Origin: an uncultured Faecalibacterium sp.
GTDB lineage: Bacteria > Bacillota > Clostridia > Oscillospirales > Ruminococcaceae
NCBI GenBank assembly: GCA_902463905.1
Contig: CABQHF010000037.1
Span: forward strand, 1 to 12,698
DNA: 12,698 bases
Reading direction: 5' to 3'
Below the pieces are notes generated by a model, which was not told the DNA's origin, did no database searches, and saw only the letters and a program-made list of their open reading frames with translations. Below, piece by piece: positions 1-4,777 of this stretch (within the stretch, counting starts at the first letter, position 1; each line of letters begins with the position of its first letter). The position numbers and the translations under genes are program-made.

Positions 1-2
1 GG

Positions 3-302
3 CAGGGGCTTGTGTGGGCGGGCGGGTGCGCCGCGCTGGCGCTTGCTGCCAATACCGACTACAGCGCCAGTGGCGTGCTGATCATCTGCGCCCTGTACCT
101 CACCCGCGCAGACCGCAAGCGGCAGTGCCTTGTGGGCGCAGTGCTGTTTTTATTCGAGCTCACCGCTCCGCTGGCCTTTGTGCTGGTCTGGTTCTATAAC
201 GGACAGCGCGGTGCGTGCAGTCCGCTGCAAAAAAAGGCCTTTTACTGGTTCTACCCGGTGCATCTGGCCCTGCTGGCCTGCATCACCAACCTGCTGCTGT
301 GA
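3..302 (+). CDS. TraX-like membrane protein, 3' end only (host chromosome)
   Basis: The open frame enters from the left edge, so the start is missing and only about 99 C-terminal residues are visible. Two hydrophobic stretches can be seen (around GVLIICALYL and VGAVLFLFELTAPLAFVLVWF), followed by a short polar loop with YNGQRG and a final hydrophobic segment containing FYWFYPVHLALL. The YNG-x-RG loop followed by F-Y-x-FYPxHL is the usual C-terminal signature of the TraX family (TraX acetylates F-pilin in conjugative plasmids; chromosomal Firmicutes copies are of unknown role and look like acyltransferase-type membrane proteins). It lies outside the prophage, convergent with the tRNA remnant, and is followed at once by a strong terminator. 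The family call rests on this C-terminal motif alone. Confidence 0.75.
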   Translation, partial: QGLVWAGGCAALALAANTDYSASGVLIICALYLTRADRKRQCLVGAVLFLFELTAPLAFVLVWFYNGQRGACSPLQKKAFYWFYPVHLALLACITNLLL

Positions 303-311
303 CGCGGAAAA

Positions 312-350
312 GGGCACCGGCCTTTCAAAAGCCGGTGCCCCTTCTTTTTT
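312..350 (+). terminator. Intrinsic terminator of the TraX-like gene
   Basis: A perfect 10-bp stem (GGGCACCGGC at 312-321 with GCCGGTGCCC at 331-340), a 9-nt loop and a run of T from 345 to 350. It begins 10 bp after the stop codon. Confidence 0.9.
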
Positions 351-363
351 GCGCACAAAAATG

Positions 364-403
364 GAAAAAGCCCGGTGATCTCAATGGATCATCGAGCTTT
401 TTC
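364..403 (-). terminator. Terminator hairpin downstream of the tRNA-Ser locus
   Basis: Outer arms GAAAAAGC (364-371) and GCTTTTTC (396-403) enclose an inner stem GGTGATC/GATCATC (374-380 and 387-393) with a 6-nt loop. The A and T tracts make it usable on both strands. It lies 1 bp beyond the CCA end of the tRNA remnant, so it was most likely the original terminator of the host tRNA gene. Confidence 0.7.
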
Positions 404-404
404 T

Positions 405-469
405 TGGCGGAGTAGGAGGGATTTGAACCCTCGCGCCGTTGTTTAGACGACCTACGCCCTTAGCAGGGG
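405..469 (-). other. Prophage attachment site: displaced 3' part of tRNA-Ser(GCU)
   Basis: Read on the minus strand this begins with an anticodon loop CTGCTAA (anticodon GCT), then GGGCG, a long variable arm typical of class II tRNAs, a T arm GAGGG-TTCAAAT-CCCTC, the acceptor strand CTACTCC, the discriminator G and CCA. The D arm, the 5' acceptor strand (GGAGTAG expected) and the correct 5' side of the anticodon stem are absent: bases beyond 469 read CTCCC in place of the expected CGCCC, then AT-rich DNA. It is therefore a 3' fragment, not a working tRNA. The minus-strand orientation places the chromosome at 1-404 and the prophage at 470 onward. The functional tRNA should be restored at the other prophage end by the phage-borne copy. 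The identity core probably spans all or most of these 65 bp. Confidence 0.88.
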
Positions 470-594
470 AGAAAAATCAAGCACTTTCAAACGAACTGCC
501 GCACAAAAAAGGAGTGCTCATGTAATGTTTTGGAAGTGCATTTTCTCGTCATCTGCCATCAATCCCCCATTTTATGCCCCGCCGCATTTCAGCA

Positions 595-658
595 AATTCC
601 GACCTTTTGCAACGCTTTTCAGCGCTTTTGGCACAATTCGACACTTTTCGTTTACACT
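595..658 (+). promoter_or_regulatory. Upstream control region of the Spo0A-like gene, with an 0A box
   Basis: TTCGACA at 637-643 is an exact match to the Spo0A-binding 0A box (TTCGACA, reverse TGTCGAA). It lies in a direct repeat of 14-mers: AATTCCGACCTTTT at 595-608 and AATTCGACACTTTT at 635-648, 40 bp apart, with two CGCTTTT units between them. A possible promoter is TTGGCA (628-633) with TACACT (653-658), but the 19-bp spacer is long. The match is seen directly; binding is inferred. The stretch 470-688 has no credible gene. Confidence 0.45.
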
Positions 659-688
659 CTTTCTTGGATATTCCACAAGTCGGAAAGG

Positions 689-1048
689 ATGTGTTTAAAA
701 GTGCCCATCACTGATTCTTCCACGCTCTCGCTGCGCATTGCTCAGACACTCCGGCCTCTGGGCATCATCCGCAGTATGCGTTCTTACTCCATCATTGCCG
801 ACTGCCTGCAGCTCATCTGGGAGCAGGAGGACCGGCTGGAAGCTGTCCAGAAAGAGGTCTATGAGCCGATTGCTGACAAGCAATGCAGTGACTGGACGGC
901 CATTCAAAGCACCATCCGGCGTGCCGCGCAGACCGCATGGCACACCAATCCTTCCCGTGTGCAGGAACTGGCGGGCTACCCGTTGGACGGTTGCCCCAGT
1001 GCTGTACAGTTCCTCGAAATGCTGTACAACGATCTTGCACGCGGCTGA
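689..1048 (+). CDS. Spo0A C-terminal-domain protein (stand-alone DNA-binding domain)
   Basis: About 119 residues consisting almost wholly of a sporulation-initiation-factor Spo0A C-terminal domain; there is no receiver domain. Recognisable landmarks in order are LRPLGIIRSMRSY (Spo0A has a matching G-V-x-A-x-x-x-G-Y stretch), VYEPIADK (Spo0A LYPxIAKK), TIRRAAQTAW (Spo0A AIRHAIEVAW, the recognition helix) and ELAGYPLDGCPSAVQFLEML (Spo0A LFGY...KPTNSEFIAMV). Two arginines early in the Spo0A recognition helix appear replaced (AIQSTIRR against RVERAIRH), so the target may have drifted. The start is uncertain: ATG 689 sits right against a GGAAAGG sequence, while in-frame GTG 701 would give 12-bp spacing. 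The upstream extension to 530 lacks coding character. It is the first prophage gene and converges on int. Its role is unknown; a regulator of lysogeny or host development genes is a guess. Confidence 0.78.
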   Translation: MCLKVPITDSSTLSLRIAQTLRPLGIIRSMRSYSIIADCLQLIWEQEDRLEAVQKEVYEPIADKQCSDWTAIQSTIRRAAQTAWHTNPSRVQELAGYPLDGCPSAVQFLEMLYNDLARG

Positions 1049-2143
1049 TCACTTCAACTTGTTCATCGCGTCCAGCTTTTCTTCCAGCGGGATGTGGGTG
1101 TAGCCCAGCGTGACTGCATAGTCCGTGTGACCCAGCACTTCCTTTATAATGGCCGGGGCGACCTTCTCCACAGCCAGCAGCGTAGCCGTGGTGTGGCGCA
1201 GGCAATATGGCGTCATGTCTGGCTGCAAACCCACACGCTGGGCCATGTCGTGCCACTCGGCATAGAAGGTTTTCTCGTCCACCTCACACAGGCGCTTGGT
1301 GCCGCTGCGGTAGGCTTCCCGCACAAGCGGCATGATCTTGTCCGGGAAGATGATCTGCCGGGCCTTGCCGGCATCCGTTTTGATGCCGCCGGTGCAGTAC
1401 TGCTCGGCCAGATGGGTGTTTGCCTTCAGGATGGTCAGCATCTCACCGGTGCGCATTCCGGTGTAGGCCATGATGAGCCAGTACCGGCTAAACTCGTGGC
1501 CGGCATCGTAGTCCTGCCAGATTCGCTGCACCTCGTCCTCGGTCAGGGCGGTGCGTGTGCTGGCGCTGATCGGCGGAAGATCCAGCAGCTTGGAGTAATC
1601 CTTATCGGCATACTCGTACTTGAGGGCCAACGTGTACATCTTACCCAGCAGGGCCTTGATATCCCGCTTGGGGTAGTACCCGCCCTCACGGGCGTCCACG
1701 ATCGGCTGCAGATGCGCATAGCGCAGGTTCCGGATCTTGGCGTTCTTCAGCGGTTCCAGTGCCGCCCAGGCCGTGCGGTAGTGGCTGGCCTTGTCCTTGC
1801 TCAGCTTGGGCAGGGTCTGCGCACAGATCATCTCCCACAGCTCCTGCAGGGTGGCATCCTGGGCAAACTTCTGCCCGTTCAACACCAGCTCCCGCATTTC
1901 CGGCAGGGCCTGCACGGCATCCCGCTTGGTTTTGAAGCCGCTGCGGATCTTGTGGTAACGCACGCCATCCTTATAGATGTTGATCTCGGCACGCCACTTG
2001 CCAGCATTGCCGTACTGGTAGACACTCCCCTCCCCGTTCGACCGGGCACGAGGCTTCCGTGTGGCCACCAGCTTTGCGCCGCACCAACAGCACCATGCTG
2101 CACCGTCTGGCAGTTCTTTGCGGCATTTCGGGCATTCAAACAT
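1049..2143 (-). CDS. int: Tyrosine-recombinase integrase with N-terminal zinc ribbon
   Basis: A 364-aa site-specific recombinase that would insert and excise the phage at the tRNA-Ser site. Start ATG 2143 is set by GGAGGTGAAAACA just upstream; the frame can be extended to 2269 but without a ribosome site. Residues 1-25 hold a zinc ribbon (CPKC at 4-7, CCWC at 18-21). About 36-80 is the arm-type DNA-binding domain (GEGSVYQYGNAGKWRAEI, then GFKTKRDA). About 95-180 is the core-binding helical domain. The catalytic domain has Arg231 (TGMRTGE), Tyr313 in the usual H-x-x-R histidine position, Arg316 (CLRHTT), His339 (LGHTDYA) and nucleophile Tyr348 (LGYTHI). Its stop codon directly abuts the stop of the convergent Spo0A-like gene. 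No clear minus-strand promoter was found. The family and role are secure; the zinc ribbon is a less common addition. Confidence 0.95.
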   Translation of the reverse strand: MFECPKCRKELPDGAAWCCWCGAKLVATRKPRARSNGEGSVYQYGNAGKWRAEINIYKDGVRYHKIRSGFKTKRDAVQALPEMRELVLNGQKFAQDATLQELWEMICAQTLPKLSKDKASHYRTAWAALEPLKNAKIRNLRYAHLQPIVDAREGGYYPKRDIKALLGKMYTLALKYEYADKDYSKLLDLPPISASTRTALTEDEVQRIWQDYDAGHEFSRYWLIMAYTGMRTGEMLTILKANTHLAEQYCTGGIKTDAGKARQIIFPDKIMPLVREAYRSGTKRLCEVDEKTFYAEWHDMAQRVGLQPDMTPYCLRHTTATLLAVEKVAPAIIKEVLGHTDYAVTLGYTHIPLEEKLDAMNKLK

Positions 2144-2169
2144 TGTTTTCACCTCCAAAAGGGTACACT

Positions 2170-2198
2170 TTGACAAGCCTGCCCTTTTGGAGTACAAT
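2170..2198 (+). promoter_or_regulatory. Consensus sigma-A promoter for a candidate small RNA
   Basis: TTGACA (2170-2175), a 17-bp spacer and TACAAT (2193-2198) form a near-perfect vegetative promoter on the plus strand. It starts 14 bp upstream of the int ribosome site and points away from int. An imperfect inverted repeat flanks it: AAGGGTACA at 2159-2167 and TTGTACCCTT at 2217-2226. These could be operator or integrase arm sites. Confidence 0.7.
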
Positions 2199-2204
2199 AA
2201 CAGT

Positions 2205-2288
2205 TGGTTAGGTTGTCTTGTACCCTTGTGGGCAAGCCATTCTATAAACGCTCTCGGTGTTGGTAGCACCGGGGGCGTTTTTGTTTTG
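2205..2288 (+). ncRNA. Candidate small RNA of about 85 nt beside int
   Basis: The consensus promoter at 2170-2198 would start RNA near 2205, and a strong intrinsic terminator lies at 2248-2290. No open frame with a ribosome site lies between them, so the product would be a short non-coding RNA. The alternative is a leader and attenuator ahead of the 62-aa gene at 2373, which has its own promoter candidates. I do not recognise an RNA family. Confidence 0.5.
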
Positions 2289-2290
2289 TT
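2248..2290 (+). terminator. Intrinsic terminator of the candidate small RNA
   Basis: Stem ACGCTCTCGGTG (2248-2259) with CACCGGGGGCGT (2267-2278), two G-U pairs, a 7-nt loop and a T-rich tail. No protein gene on the plus strand ends nearby, which is why the upstream promoter suggests an RNA gene. Confidence 0.82.
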
Positions 2291-2337
2291 TTTAAATCAA
2301 AATCATGCTATACTTTAGCACAATTTTGATGTATAAT
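2286..2337 (+). promoter_or_regulatory. Promoter region of the 62-aa gene
   Basis: Two candidates overlap. One is TTGTTT (2286-2291), 17 bp, then an extended -10 (TG, one base, TATACT at 2309-2314). The other is a perfect TATAAT at 2332-2337 without a good -35. Both are plus strand and AT-rich. Confidence 0.5.
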
Positions 2338-2372
2338 AATAACAAGAGAAATAATCGAAAGGAGCCATCTCC

Positions 2373-2561
2373 GTGAATTCCATCAAAATCCACATCAAAG
2401 ATAAAAACTCTTTTGTCGCCGTCAACGGCACCGAAATCAGCAATGTGCTTGCTTACGAAGTCAAGCAGGATGGTGATCACTGGGGTGCGCACATTCGTCT
2501 TGATTTCATTGCTGATGGTGACATCGATCTCGACATCAGCCAGACAGCTTCGCCGCAATAA
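2373..2561 (+). CDS. Small hypothetical protein, 62 aa
   Basis: Start is GTG 2373, chosen because AAAGGAG (2358-2364) lies 8 bp upstream. The 62-aa product is acidic and strand-rich in character (NSIKIHIKDK, VLAYEVKQDG, AHIRLDFIADGDIDLDI), with no signal peptide, membrane segment or cysteine pair. I do not recognise a family. It lies between the candidate small RNA and the convergent DUF2513 gene, overlapping that gene's 3' end by 26 bp. No terminator follows directly; the next plus-strand terminator is at 2922-2957, so its transcript would run antisense across the whole DUF2513 gene. Confidence 0.6.
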   Translation: MNSIKIHIKDKNSFVAVNGTEISNVLAYEVKQDGDHWGAHIRLDFIADGDIDLDISQTASPQ

Positions 2562-2901
2562 CGTCCTTTGCAATGTCAGCCAGTGCTGTCAAGGCCACAG
2601 TCCCAAGCGCTTTCGCTTGCTTCTTCACCTTGTTCCACACCGTTGCGTCCCTGATCTGGTCAAGGAATTCATGCCCTTTATACGTCATTCCATGGACCGT
2701 CACTCCGACATGACGAATATAGCGCTCTTTCTCAATTTCCAGATAGCCTGCATCGCCCAGCATATAGCAGGCATAGCAGATCTCGTCCTCCGTGTAGGCT
2801 GGCAGCTTTGCATGGAGTGTTCCCTCCGTGATGTGATCCGCCAGCCCCGCTGCTTCGACCTGCAGCAGAACGTCACGAATGCAGTCCTGATTTAAAGTCA
2901 A
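2536..2901 (-). CDS. DUF2513-family protein
   Basis: A 121-aa protein. I chose TTG 2901 as start because AGGAGG lies 9 bp upstream and the protein then opens with MTLNQDCIRDVLLQVE, the usual opening of DUF2513 proteins; the ATG at 2931 has no ribosome site. Further family landmarks are YTEDEICYACYMLGDAGYLE (helical, winged-helix-like) and the hallmark GMTYKGHEFLDQIRD followed by VWNKVK. The C-terminal 30 residues are an alanine-rich helix. DUF2513 proteins are common in prophages of Firmicutes and look like small winged-helix regulators, but their function is not established. A possible minus-strand promoter is TTGAAA (2984-2989) with TTACAA (2961-2966), spacer 17. Confidence 0.85.
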   Translation of the reverse strand: MTLNQDCIRDVLLQVEAAGLADHITEGTLHAKLPAYTEDEICYACYMLGDAGYLEIEKERYIRHVGVTVHGMTYKGHEFLDQIRDATVWNKVKKQAKALGTVALTALADIAKDVIAAKLSG

Positions 2902-2921
2902 TCTTGGTTTCCTCCTTTCCT

Positions 2922-2957
2922 GCCCGGTCATGCTGCAACATGGCCGGGCGTTTTTTT
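2922..2957 (+). terminator. Plus-strand terminator opposite the DUF2513 leader
   Basis: Stem GCCCGGTCATG (2922-2932) with CATGGCCGGGC (2939-2949), loop CTGCAA, then G and seven T. It would end plus-strand RNA from the 62-aa gene. On the minus strand the same hairpin lies in the DUF2513 mRNA leader, just ahead of its ribosome site. Confidence 0.8.
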
Positions 2958-3001
2958 GTTTTGTAAAATTTATCCATCGAAATTTTCAATGGCATCTTCT
3001 C

Positions 3002-3030
3002 TTGCATCAAACACCAAACAGTTGTATAAT
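3002..3030 (+). promoter_or_regulatory. Promoter of the 34-aa gene
   Basis: TTGCAT (3002-3007), a 17-bp spacer and a perfect TATAAT (3025-3030), 39 bp upstream of the ATG. Confidence 0.65.
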
Positions 3031-3069
3031 ATGCACGAAAGTTACAACCATCAAGGAGATGCACAAAAG

Positions 3070-3174
3070 ATGACACGCCAAGAACTGATCAACGCCATCA
3101 TGGAACTGCTGGAACGGGCTGACTACCGCAAATTGCGCCTTGTGTGGGTCTGTGCAAAGCGCCTGATCGACTGA
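3070..3174 (+). CDS. Small hypothetical protein, 34 aa
   Basis: ATG 3070 lies 11 bp after AAGGAG (3053-3058). The product is a single amphipathic helix in appearance: MTRQELINAIMELLERADYR, then KLRLVWVCAKRLID. Short proteins of this kind, with a leucine-rich N-terminal helix followed by an R-K-L-R-L-type stretch, are frequent in clostridial phages; I know of no function. It is a self-contained unit with its own promoter (3002-3030) and terminator (3191-3223). That, and the ribosome site, make it a real gene despite its size. It ends 27 bp from the 3' end of the convergent repressor gene. Confidence 0.65.
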   Translation: MTRQELINAIMELLERADYRKLRLVWVCAKRLID

Positions 3175-3190
3175 CCTTCCAGCACTTCGG

Positions 3191-3223
3191 GGAGAACCTT
3201 TTACGGGTTCTCCTCTTTTTTTT
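3191..3223 (+). terminator. Terminator of the 34-aa gene
   Basis: Stem GGAGAACC (3191-3198) with GGTTCTCC (3206-3213), then a run of eight T at 3216-3223. The stop codon of the repressor gene on the other strand lies in the loop; there is no T tract on the minus side. Confidence 0.85.
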
Positions 3224-3581
3224 GTGTCAGCTTTTCAGCCATACGCTCCAGCAGCTCCCAGTCCGCCGGGTCAAGCCCTGCCAGCATCTCCAAAAAGCGC
3301 TTTTTGAAGGTGTCGTCATCATCACGAACTACACCGTTGATGAAATCTTCGATTTTCTCCGACCGGGCATCCTCACCCAGGTGCATCTCACCTTCACCAG
3401 TGCGAAGCCACTCTTCGCGGATGCCGAACTTATCGCAGATATCTTTAATAGTGCGGTCGCTAGGCACTCGAGAACCGTTTTCTAACATCCATAAGTAATT
3501 GCGGGACAAATTGATTTTTTCGGCAAACTGCTCCTGTGTCAGCCCCTCATGCTTTCGCACTGCTTCAATTCGTGCATTCAA
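3201..3581 (-). CDS. Cro/CI-type phage repressor (HTH_3)
   Basis: A 126-aa DNA-binding repressor that probably maintains lysogeny. Residues 1-60 form a classic HTH_3 (XRE) domain: IEAVRKHEGLTQEQFAEKINLSR and then YLWMLENGSRVPSDRTIKDICDKFGI. The following WLRTGEGEMH is the common tail of this domain in phage repressors. The rest is an acidic helical region (IEDFINGVV to ELLERMAEKL), probably for oligomerisation; there is no LexA-type autoprotease domain. TTG 3581 is preferred because AAGGAGG lies 8 bp upstream; GTG 3590 would touch the ribosome site. A perfect minus-strand promoter (TTGACA, 17 bp, TATAAT) lies just upstream with an operator-like repeat inside its spacer, so autoregulation is likely. 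The lack of a peptidase suggests induction through an antirepressor rather than RecA cleavage. Confidence 0.9.
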   Translation of the reverse strand: MNARIEAVRKHEGLTQEQFAEKINLSRNYLWMLENGSRVPSDRTIKDICDKFGIREEWLRTGEGEMHLGEDARSEKIEDFINGVVRDDDDTFKKRFLEMLAGLDPADWELLERMAEKLTQKKEENP

Positions 3582-3605
3582 ATTGCTCACCTCCTTCTAA
3601 CATGT

Positions 3606-3634
3606 ATTATAGTCGCAAAATCTAACAGTGTCAA
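3606..3634 (-). promoter_or_regulatory. Repressor promoter with internal operator
   Basis: On the minus strand TTGACA (3634-3629), a 17-bp spacer and TATAAT (3611-3606), both perfect. The repeat GCAAAATCTAAC (3615-3626) fills the spacer, so a repressor bound there would block its own promoter. Confidence 0.85.
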
Positions 3635-3715
3635 CATTTATTTTGCAAAGTCCGCAAAAAAGCTCTTGCAAAATCTAACTTAGTGTGATATATTGTTCTC
3701 ACAGAGTTAGCATTT
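3615..3715. promoter_or_regulatory. Operator region of the lysogeny switch
   Basis: GCAAAATCTAAC occurs at 3615-3626 and 3668-3679, 53 bp apart (about five helical turns). Each copy is followed by a related AGTGT. A partial inverted copy GTTAGCATTT lies at 3706-3715. Midway is a separate dyad, TTTTGC (3641-3646) and GCAAAA (3654-3659), with a 7-bp centre. One repeat sits in each divergent promoter, as in a lambda-type genetic switch. Repressor binding is inferred. Confidence 0.7.
3667..3694 (+). promoter_or_regulatory. Early lytic promoter
   Basis: TTGCAA (3667-3672), a 16-bp spacer and TATATT (3689-3694) with an extended -10 TG at 3686-3687. The operator repeat at 3668-3679 overlaps the -35 box. 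It would drive Rha and the rightward early operon. Confidence 0.7.
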
Positions 3716-3755
3716 CAACGCAAACCCAGTCAACCACAAGGAGGTACATATCACT

Positions 3756-4415
3756 ATGACTGACATCATCTTATCCACTCAGAACGGCGAACCGGTGGCA
3801 TCCAGCCGGGACATCGCCAAGCGCTTCGGCAAGGAGCACAAGAATGTGCTGCAAGCCGTCGCAAATCTCGTGGCTGAAAATTCAGCCGCCAAACCCATGT
3901 TCCACCAATCAACCTTTGAGAACCGGGGCCGTCAGTACCCCATGTATCTGATGAACCGGGACGGGTTCAGCCTGCTGGCCATGGGCTTTACCGGCAAGGA
4001 GGCCGTGCAGTGGAAGCTCAAGTACATTCAGGCCTTCAACGCCATGGAAAAGCAGCTGGCCGAGCAGCACAAAGAACTGCAGGCCCAGAAGGACGCCGAT
4101 ATCCAAAGCGCCATTGACCGGGTGATTGAAGCCCGCAAGCAGCTGGCCGAGCACACCGCCTTTCTGGAAGAGTGCCGCAAGGGCCGGGACGGAAGCAAGG
4201 CCCAGTACCTGCAGATCAAGGCTTTGTGTGGACAGGCAAAGGCGATTTACAGTAAAGACTGCAACACAGTCCGAACCATGGAAGAGGTCGTGCGAAACAC
4301 CCAGAGCTTCTTGACCAGCTCCATCGACACCCTGACCATTGTAGCCAAAGGCTACCCGTTCTATGCCGCTCTGATGGACAGCCTGTTGGACGGGCTGGAA
4401 GAGAAGAACACCTGA
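3756..4415 (+). CDS. Rha-family phage regulatory protein
   Basis: A 219-aa protein, ATG 3756 with AAGGAGG 11 bp upstream. Residues about 5-100 match the Rha/pRha domain: PVASSRDIAKRFGKEHKNVL, STFENRGRQYPMYLMNRDGF, LLAMGFTGKEAVQWKLKYI and then QAFNAME. Rha of phage phi-80 and P22 relatives interferes with growth in hosts lacking IHF and acts as a DNA-binding regulator; in Firmicutes phages it sits where an antirepressor would. Residues about 100-150 are a glutamine- and alanine-rich coiled coil; the C-terminal 60 residues (to SFLTSSIDTLTIVAKGYPFY) are not one of the usual Rha partner domains that I know. It is the first gene of the early operon, divergent from the repressor, which supports a role in the lysis-lysogeny decision. 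Confidence 0.88.
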   Translation: MTDIILSTQNGEPVASSRDIAKRFGKEHKNVLQAVANLVAENSAAKPMFHQSTFENRGRQYPMYLMNRDGFSLLAMGFTGKEAVQWKLKYIQAFNAMEKQLAEQHKELQAQKDADIQSAIDRVIEARKQLAEHTAFLEECRKGRDGSKAQYLQIKALCGQAKAIYSKDCNTVRTMEEVVRNTQSFLTSSIDTLTIVAKGYPFYAALMDSLLDGLEEKNT

Positions 4416-4450
4416 TACGCGGGGGTGAACCAACAAAAGGAGGTGACACA

Positions 4451-4777
4451 ATGAAAAAAAACAATTTACAGGAAACAAAATCCGCCAGAGTGATGCAAGT
4501 CATTGAGACCGTCTCTCTGGCGGGCGATGGTACAGATGCACGACCCGTGTATGAAGTTCGTCAGTATTGGAGCCCTAACGGAAACCTGCTGGCGAAATCG
4601 GGTTCTCCCGAAATGGAGCAAAACCTGAGCGACTTTTCGACTGCACAGCTCGTGGAAGAACTGGTCAGAAGGAACGGCGTGACAGCAGAGAGCAACTGGC
4701 TTTGCCGGGCATCCAGCTACGCCATTGTAATTCAGCTGAAATTGAATAAGGAGGAATGCCCGCCGTGCTTGCGTTAA
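4451..4777 (+). CDS. Hypothetical phage protein, 108 aa
   Basis: ATG 4451 lies after AAAGGAGGTGACACA, an excellent ribosome site. The middle of the protein (MQVIETVSLAGDGTDARPVY, then EVRQYWSPNGNLLAK) resembles a small phage family whose members carry a V-I-x-T, then G-x-G-T-x-x-x-P, then Q-Y-W-x-x-x-G-x-L-L pattern; its function is unknown to me. The C-terminal part (residues 60-100) is helical and ends with CPPCLR. There is no signal peptide or membrane segment. It follows Rha by 35 bp and overlaps the next small gene, so it is likely in the same transcript. Confidence 0.75.
   Translation: MKKNNLQETKSARVMQVIETVSLAGDGTDARPVYEVRQYWSPNGNLLAKSGSPEMEQNLSDFSTAQLVEELVRRNGVTAESNWLCRASSYAIVIQLKLNKEECPPCLR

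Noticed and set aside
405..480. Intact tRNA-Ser gene
   Set aside because: No D arm or 5' acceptor strand follows the anticodon part; the 5' side of the anticodon stem does not pair.
530..688. Upstream extension of the Spo0A-like protein
   Set aside because: The extra 53 residues carry no family similarity and cover the repeat and promoter region; a later start is far more likely.
1094..2173. 359-aa open frame on the plus strand, opposite the integrase
   Set aside because: It mirrors the GC-rich integrase gene, has no ribosome site, and reads as low-complexity H, G, L and Q. The opposite strand has clear catalytic motifs.
3909..4478. 189-aa open frame on the minus strand
   Set aside because: Antisense shadow of the Rha gene without a start signal.
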